Position numbers and translations under genes: made by a program
Origin: Leptospirillum sp.
GTDB lineage: Bacteria; Nitrospirota; Leptospirillia; Leptospirillales; Leptospirillaceae
Direction: 5' to 3'
Assembly: GCA_027343785.1 (NCBI GenBank)
Contig: DAHWKF010000117.1
Coordinates: 1 to 6,032 of the forward strand
Length of the DNA: 6,032 bases
Notes under the pieces: generated by a model
Told to the model about the DNA's origin: nothing
Databases searched by the model: none
The model's input: only the letters and a program-made list of their open reading frames with translations
Part shown: positions 5,156 through 6,032 of the stretch, piece after piece
Layout: every line of letters starts with the position of its first letter
How positions within the stretch are numbered: the first letter of the stretch is position 1

Positions 5156-6032
5156 ATGACCCAGAACAAACCGAAAAAAGCGCACTTCAAGGTTCTCTTC
5201 TGGCGGAAGTGGCAGACCGAAGGTCCAACCAGGACGCTCGGGGCCCTCGCCCTCGCCGTGGCGAAGTTCTCCGGGAAAGCTCTGATTCTGGCCGGAAAAC
5301 GGGCGATCGACTTCCGGCAGCCGGTCCTCCCTGGGCTCGAACCCGGCCCGGGACAGGATCTCCCGGCCCTGCCTCCGCCACGACCGGAGAAGGGAGCCTC
5401 CTCCCGGCCCTCTTCCGGGCCAAAGCCCCCTGTTCTCTCCGGAACGGAAAAGGCCCTCGAAAAATCCACCGACTGGAGAAAAAGCCCTCTCTGGATGTGG
5501 ATCTCCGGCGGAGGCTGGAAAGGACTCCTGGGAGCCCGACGCTACTGGGCGGTTTCCGCCCGCTACTTTCTTGATTCCTTTGGAAGGATCCTTTGGACTT
5601 TCCGGATCGCCGCGGTCGAACCGCTTCGGTTCGCGAGCCGGTCAGCCGCCCGGATGTCCACCGCCCTCACCGATTTCCGGCGGTTCCGGGACGCCGGCCT
5701 CCTTCACCGCCCCCCTCCTTCCGCGCTCAGTCGGATCTTCCGGGCCTTCGTCTTCCCTCCTCTCGCCGGGGGTGTCGCGATGCTGGCCGGGAGCTGGCTT
5801 CTTTCCGGTCGGATTCCGGCCGCATTGTATTGGGTGGATGTTCTTTTCGGGCTCGCCGCTATCGCCTATCCTGTTTATCTCTGGATCTGGACGCTCGAAG
5901 GATTGCCGAAGCACCATGCAGGACAGAAGTGGCCGATCGAGCGGGAAATCGAAAGCTTCCGAAATTCTTCCCCGTTTCTCGCCGGGTTCGCCATCCCCGC
6001 CTTCGTCCATTCGGCGCCCGGCTCGCTTGCCG
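5156..6032 (+). CDS. Proline-rich membrane protein of unknown function (3'-partial)
   Basis: The frame is open from ATG 5156 to the window edge (292 complete codons, no stop). The start follows a strong ribosome binding site, and codon use (CGG, CTC, GCC, TCC) matches the icmB-like gene rather than the cassette. The family is not recognised. The N-terminus is basic (NKPKKAHFKVLFWRKW) with a weakly hydrophobic stretch at 27-47 but no signal-peptide cleavage pattern. Residues 56-93 are rich in Pro, Gly and Ser and probably disordered. Residues 110-180 are rich in Trp, Arg and aromatics. Two likely transmembrane helices lie at about 197-216 and 222-246, and another hydrophobic stretch begins near 273. 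As the next backbone gene after icmB in the same direction, it may be an inner-membrane component of the secretion/conjugation apparatus, a guess from position only. Competing open frames on both strands here are treated as shadows, because they lack ribosome binding sites. Confidence 0.7.
   Translation, partial: MTQNKPKKAHFKVLFWRKWQTEGPTRTLGALALAVAKFSGKALILAGKRAIDFRQPVLPGLEPGPGQDLPALPPPRPEKGASSRPSSGPKPPVLSGTEKALEKSTDWRKSPLWMWISGGGWKGLLGARRYWAVSARYFLDSFGRILWTFRIAAVEPLRFASRSAARMSTALTDFRRFRDAGLLHRPPPSALSRIFRAFVFPPLAGGVAMLAGSWLLSGRIPAALYWVDVLFGLAAIAYPVYLWIWTLEGLPKHHAGQKWPIEREIESFRNSSPFLAGFAIPAFVHSAPGSLA

Noticed and set aside
5029..5469. 146-codon open frame on the - strand at the right edge of the cassette.
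   Set aside because: It crosses the compositional boundary and its sequence is low-complexity Gly/Arg/Pro typical of antisense GC-rich DNA. It also overlaps the better supported 76-aa gene's leader.
5119..5574. 151-codon open frame on the + strand overlapping the membrane-protein gene.
   Set aside because: Its start lies in the AT-rich promoter strip without a ribosome binding site. The frame at 5156 has a near-perfect one and stays open to the window edge.
1..6032. CRISPR array, tRNA, rRNA, transposase or integrase genes.
   Set aside because: No regularly spaced repeats, no tRNA cloverleaf-like segments and no recombinase motifs were seen on either strand.

Overview
This 6-kb window looks like a conjugation or secretion gene cluster of a GC-rich Gram-negative-type bacterium, interrupted by a lower-GC restriction-modification (R-M) cassette. 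The backbone genes at both ends lie on the + strand and use mainly CGG for Arg, GGA/GGG for Gly and ATC for Ile. The central block lies on the - strand and has mixed codon use. Hand counts on single 60-base lines show the contrast: 40/60 G+C at 961-1020, 29/60 at 1741-1800, 22/60 at 4861-4920 and 41/60 at 5701-5760. The organism cannot be named from this. The backbone codon style would suit an acidophile such as Leptospirillum, but that is only a guess.

Layout. (1) 1-1602, +: the C-terminal half of a DotO/IcmB/TraU-family ATPase of a type IVB secretion or IncI-like conjugation system, open at the left edge. (2) 1603-about 5140: the inserted block, all genes on the - strand. In transcription order it holds a 76-aa protein of unknown function (5035-4805), a 110-nt spacer with a perfect palindrome, an 846-aa single-chain R-M enzyme of the BsuBI/PstI family (4693-2153), and a damaged nuclease-like gene (2156 down to about 1640). 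(3) 5156-6032, +: the start of an unrecognised proline-rich membrane protein, open at the right edge. It has backbone base composition and a strong ribosome binding site.

The most interesting element is the R-M enzyme. Residues 1-516 are a complete PstI-type N6-adenine methyltransferase. Residues 517-846 are a complete BsuBI/PstI restriction endonuclease. The join falls on a methionine codon with a Shine-Dalgarno-like sequence ten bases upstream, so a free endonuclease could also be made from inside the fused gene. The following gene starts on an ATGA overlap with the enzyme's stop codon. It needs a +1 frameshift at a TTT-TGA site to be read through, and it loses its 3' part at the left edge of the block, running on antisense into the end of icmB. 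It is probably a remnant, although the shift site also resembles recoding sites.

Functional picture (inference): the R-M cassette landed between two genes of a conjugative/T4BSS operon, pointing against it. It could protect or stabilise the element that carries it. The AT-rich strip at 5060-5140 appears to supply promoters outward in both directions.
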